A stretch of DNA of 7,583 bases, taken from positions 1 through 7,583 of the forward strand of contig JAJYHU010000234.1 of the NCBI GenBank assembly GCA_021784615.1, read 5' to 3'. The position numbers and the translations under genes are program-made. Source of the stretch: Acidobacteriota bacterium. GTDB lineage: Bacteria > Acidobacteriota > Terriglobia > UBA7540. The notes under the pieces are model-generated. The model searched no databases, was not told where the DNA came from, and saw only the letters and a list, made by a program, of their open reading frames with translations. Every line of letters starts with the position of its first letter. Within the stretch, counting starts at the first letter, position 1. Shown here piece by piece: positions 6,503 to 7,583 of the stretch.

Positions 6503-7402
6503 ATGACAAAGAAGCTTGTGCCCGTTGTCTTCTTAATGGTGTTCAGTTCAACGCTTTTCGCCCAACAACTCGATCCGGTCACAAAGTGGGCCACGATTGC
6601 GGCTTATGAATATCAGGTCCATCCCAATATCGTTTACGGGAAAGCCAACAATGTTGATCTCAAGCTAGACGTCATCACGGCTGGACCCATAAGTGAAAAG
6701 CGTCCCACGGTAATTTACATTCATGGCGGCGGTTGGGTAGGCGGCAGCAAGGAATTCTACGAACTCTGGCCGCTGCCCTTCCTTGCCAAAGGAATGAATG
6801 TCGTCAATGTTGAATATCGTTTGGCCCATGTGTCGCTGGCTCCCGCTGCCGTGGAAGATTGCCGCTGCGCGCTTCGTTGGGTTTACAGAAACGCCTCGAA
6901 ATATGGGTTCGACACATCGAAGCTTGTCGTGGCAGGCCATTCCGCGGGCGGCCATCTTGCGCTTATGACGGGAATGCTCCCCCAGAACTCTGAGTTCGAC
7001 GACGAGTGTCCAGGGAAGGAGAACCTGAAGGTTGCAGCCATCGTCAACTTTTTTGGCATTACTGACGTCGCCGATCTGTTGCAGGGCCCTGACCTTCGGA
7101 CCTGGGCTGTTGAGTGGCTGGGAAGCCAGCCCAATCGTATGGAGCTGGCGAAGCAGTTGTCTCCGCTCACCTATGTTCGCAAGGGCTTGCCACCCATTAT
7201 TACGATTCAAGGTGATAAAGACTCGTTGGTGCCTTATCACCAAGGTGTAGATCTTGAACGGGCCCTCAACCGAGCTTCGGTTCCGAACCAGCTTGTCACC
7301 ATTCCTGGAGGAGGGCACGGAGGGTGGAGCCGCAGCGAAAACATGAGAGCGGAGGAAGCCGTGTTCAATTTTCTTCAAGCCCATGGCATATTGCCTCAGT
7401 GA
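6503..7402 (+). CDS. Secreted alpha/beta-hydrolase, BD-FAE/HSL-type esterase
   Basis: This 299-residue protein is a serine hydrolase likely to cleave ester bonds outside the cytoplasm. MTKKLVPVVFLMVFSSTLFA is a classic signal peptide with cleavage before QQLDP. The oxyanion motif HGGGW is at 74-78, the nucleophile S147 sits in GHSAGG, the catalytic aspartate is probably D240 in GDKDSLVP, and the histidine is H272 in GGGHGGW. The order and spacing fit the HGGG-type esterase family (COG0657, BD-FAE PF20434), whose members include carbohydrate and feruloyl-type esterases. The gene lies 81 nt after the Sec-exported hydrolase with no terminator and no strong promoter between, so co-transcription is likely. 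An alternative ATG at 6485 would add six residues. Family and catalytic triad are secure; the acyl group and whether the substrate is a glycan, xenobiotic or small ester are unknown. Confidence 0.93.
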   Translation: MTKKLVPVVFLMVFSSTLFAQQLDPVTKWATIAAYEYQVHPNIVYGKANNVDLKLDVITAGPISEKRPTVIYIHGGGWVGGSKEFYELWPLPFLAKGMNVVNVEYRLAHVSLAPAAVEDCRCALRWVYRNASKYGFDTSKLVVAGHSAGGHLALMTGMLPQNSEFDDECPGKENLKVAAIVNFFGITDVADLLQGPDLRTWAVEWLGSQPNRMELAKQLSPLTYVRKGLPPIITIQGDKDSLVPYHQGVDLERALNRASVPNQLVTIPGGGHGGWSRSENMRAEEAVFNFLQAHGILPQ

Positions 7403-7429
7403 TGTGTGGGGAATTTTAGGCTATCGGAC

Positions 7430-7486
7430 TGCACTGTCCATTTTATACACCATGCGCTTAAAGAGCGAAAACGCTCTGGACAGGCA
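7430..7486 (+). terminator. Structured 3' region after the esterase gene, possible terminator or attenuator
   Basis: A perfect hairpin AGAGCG-AAAA-CGCTCT (7462-7477) is extended on its 3' side by GGACAGGCA (7478-7486), which pairs with TGC (7430-7432) and CTGTCC (7434-7439) with one bulged A and a long unpaired segment on the 5' side. GTCC at 7436-7439 can instead pair with GGAC at 7426-7429, giving mutually exclusive folds. No T-run follows, so a standard intrinsic terminator is not supported. It may end the plus-strand transcript by another route or be a control element of the next gene. Confidence 0.3.
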
Positions 7487-7554
7487 CCGCCCATTACAAA
7501 GAGGTGCTCATGACGGGAAAATGCGATCCCCATTCTGGATTCAGAGCATTTCCG

Positions 7555-7570
7555 TAAACAATTCTGTTTA
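7555..7570. repeat. Small AT-rich hairpin near the window end
   Basis: TAAACA (7555-7560) and TGTTTA (7565-7570) form a perfect 6-bp stem with an ATTC loop. It is followed by a G-rich, ribosome-site-like run (GGGGGGAAGAG, 7573-7583), so it could lie just ahead of a gene starting beyond the window. No start codon for such a gene is visible here. Confidence 0.25.
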
Positions 7571-7583
7571 TTGGGGGGAAGAG

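Noticed and set aside
6665..7384. Minus-strand open frame opposite the esterase
   Set aside because: The plus strand encodes a full catalytic triad with a signal peptide; the antisense frame has no ribosome site or motif.
7510..7557. 15-codon plus-strand frame from ATG 7510 behind AGAGGTG
   Set aside because: A ribosome-site-like sequence is present, but the peptide is very short and has no leader or transmembrane character.
7404..7583. Plus-strand frame open from after the esterase stop to the window edge, with ATG at 7452
   Set aside because: Neither GTG 7404 nor ATG 7452 has a ribosome site, and the frame crosses the structured region; possible partial gene but not supported.

Overview
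The window is a moderately GC-rich bacterial segment with four complete protein genes: two on the minus strand (radical SAM enzyme; Tat-exported putative glycosidase) and two on the plus strand (Sec-exported putative glycosidase; secreted esterase). Protein style (a Tat-exported TIM-barrel hydrolase with a GH42-type trimerization-like domain, a BD-FAE-type esterase, a stand-alone radical SAM/SPASM-like enzyme) and strong AGGAGG-type ribosome sites fit a soil or sediment bacterium. Acidobacteriota is my best guess, with related polymer-degrading phyla possible. No rRNA, tRNA, CRISPR array, transposase, integrase or phage gene is visible.

Layout. Positions 132-1436 (minus) encode a radical SAM enzyme with extra C-terminal cysteines and an unusual proline-rich N-terminal extension. 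It has a good promoter candidate at 1530-1558 and a 10-bp hairpin 12 nt past its stop. A 479-bp non-coding stretch separates it from the next gene. Positions 1916-4018 (minus) encode a 700-residue exported protein. A 462-bp divergent intergenic region follows, with one candidate promoter on each strand and a TCAAGT direct repeat. Positions 4481-6421 (plus) encode a 646-residue exported protein, best started at a TTG codon behind a perfect AGGAGG. Positions 6503-7402 (plus) encode a secreted alpha/beta-hydrolase, 81 nt downstream and probably in the same transcript. The last 181 bases hold two hairpins and no convincing gene.

How the genes may work together. The two large exported proteins are remote homologues: each has an A-D-x-x-x-x-D-N-T motif at the end of a barrel strand, a GATase-like domain, and a C-terminal beta domain with an HLLNY motif. 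They look like an unclassified pair of glycoside hydrolases transcribed from a shared divergent control region. With the esterase they suggest a small locus for attacking an ester-decorated glycan or glycoside outside the cytoplasm. This role is inferred; no substrate can be read from sequence. The radical SAM gene has its own promoter and may be unrelated.

The most interesting points are the divergent homologous glycosidase pair with mixed Tat and Sec export, and the radical SAM enzyme with its N-terminal extension and six extra cysteines. No clear defence system, RiPP cluster or mobile element was found.
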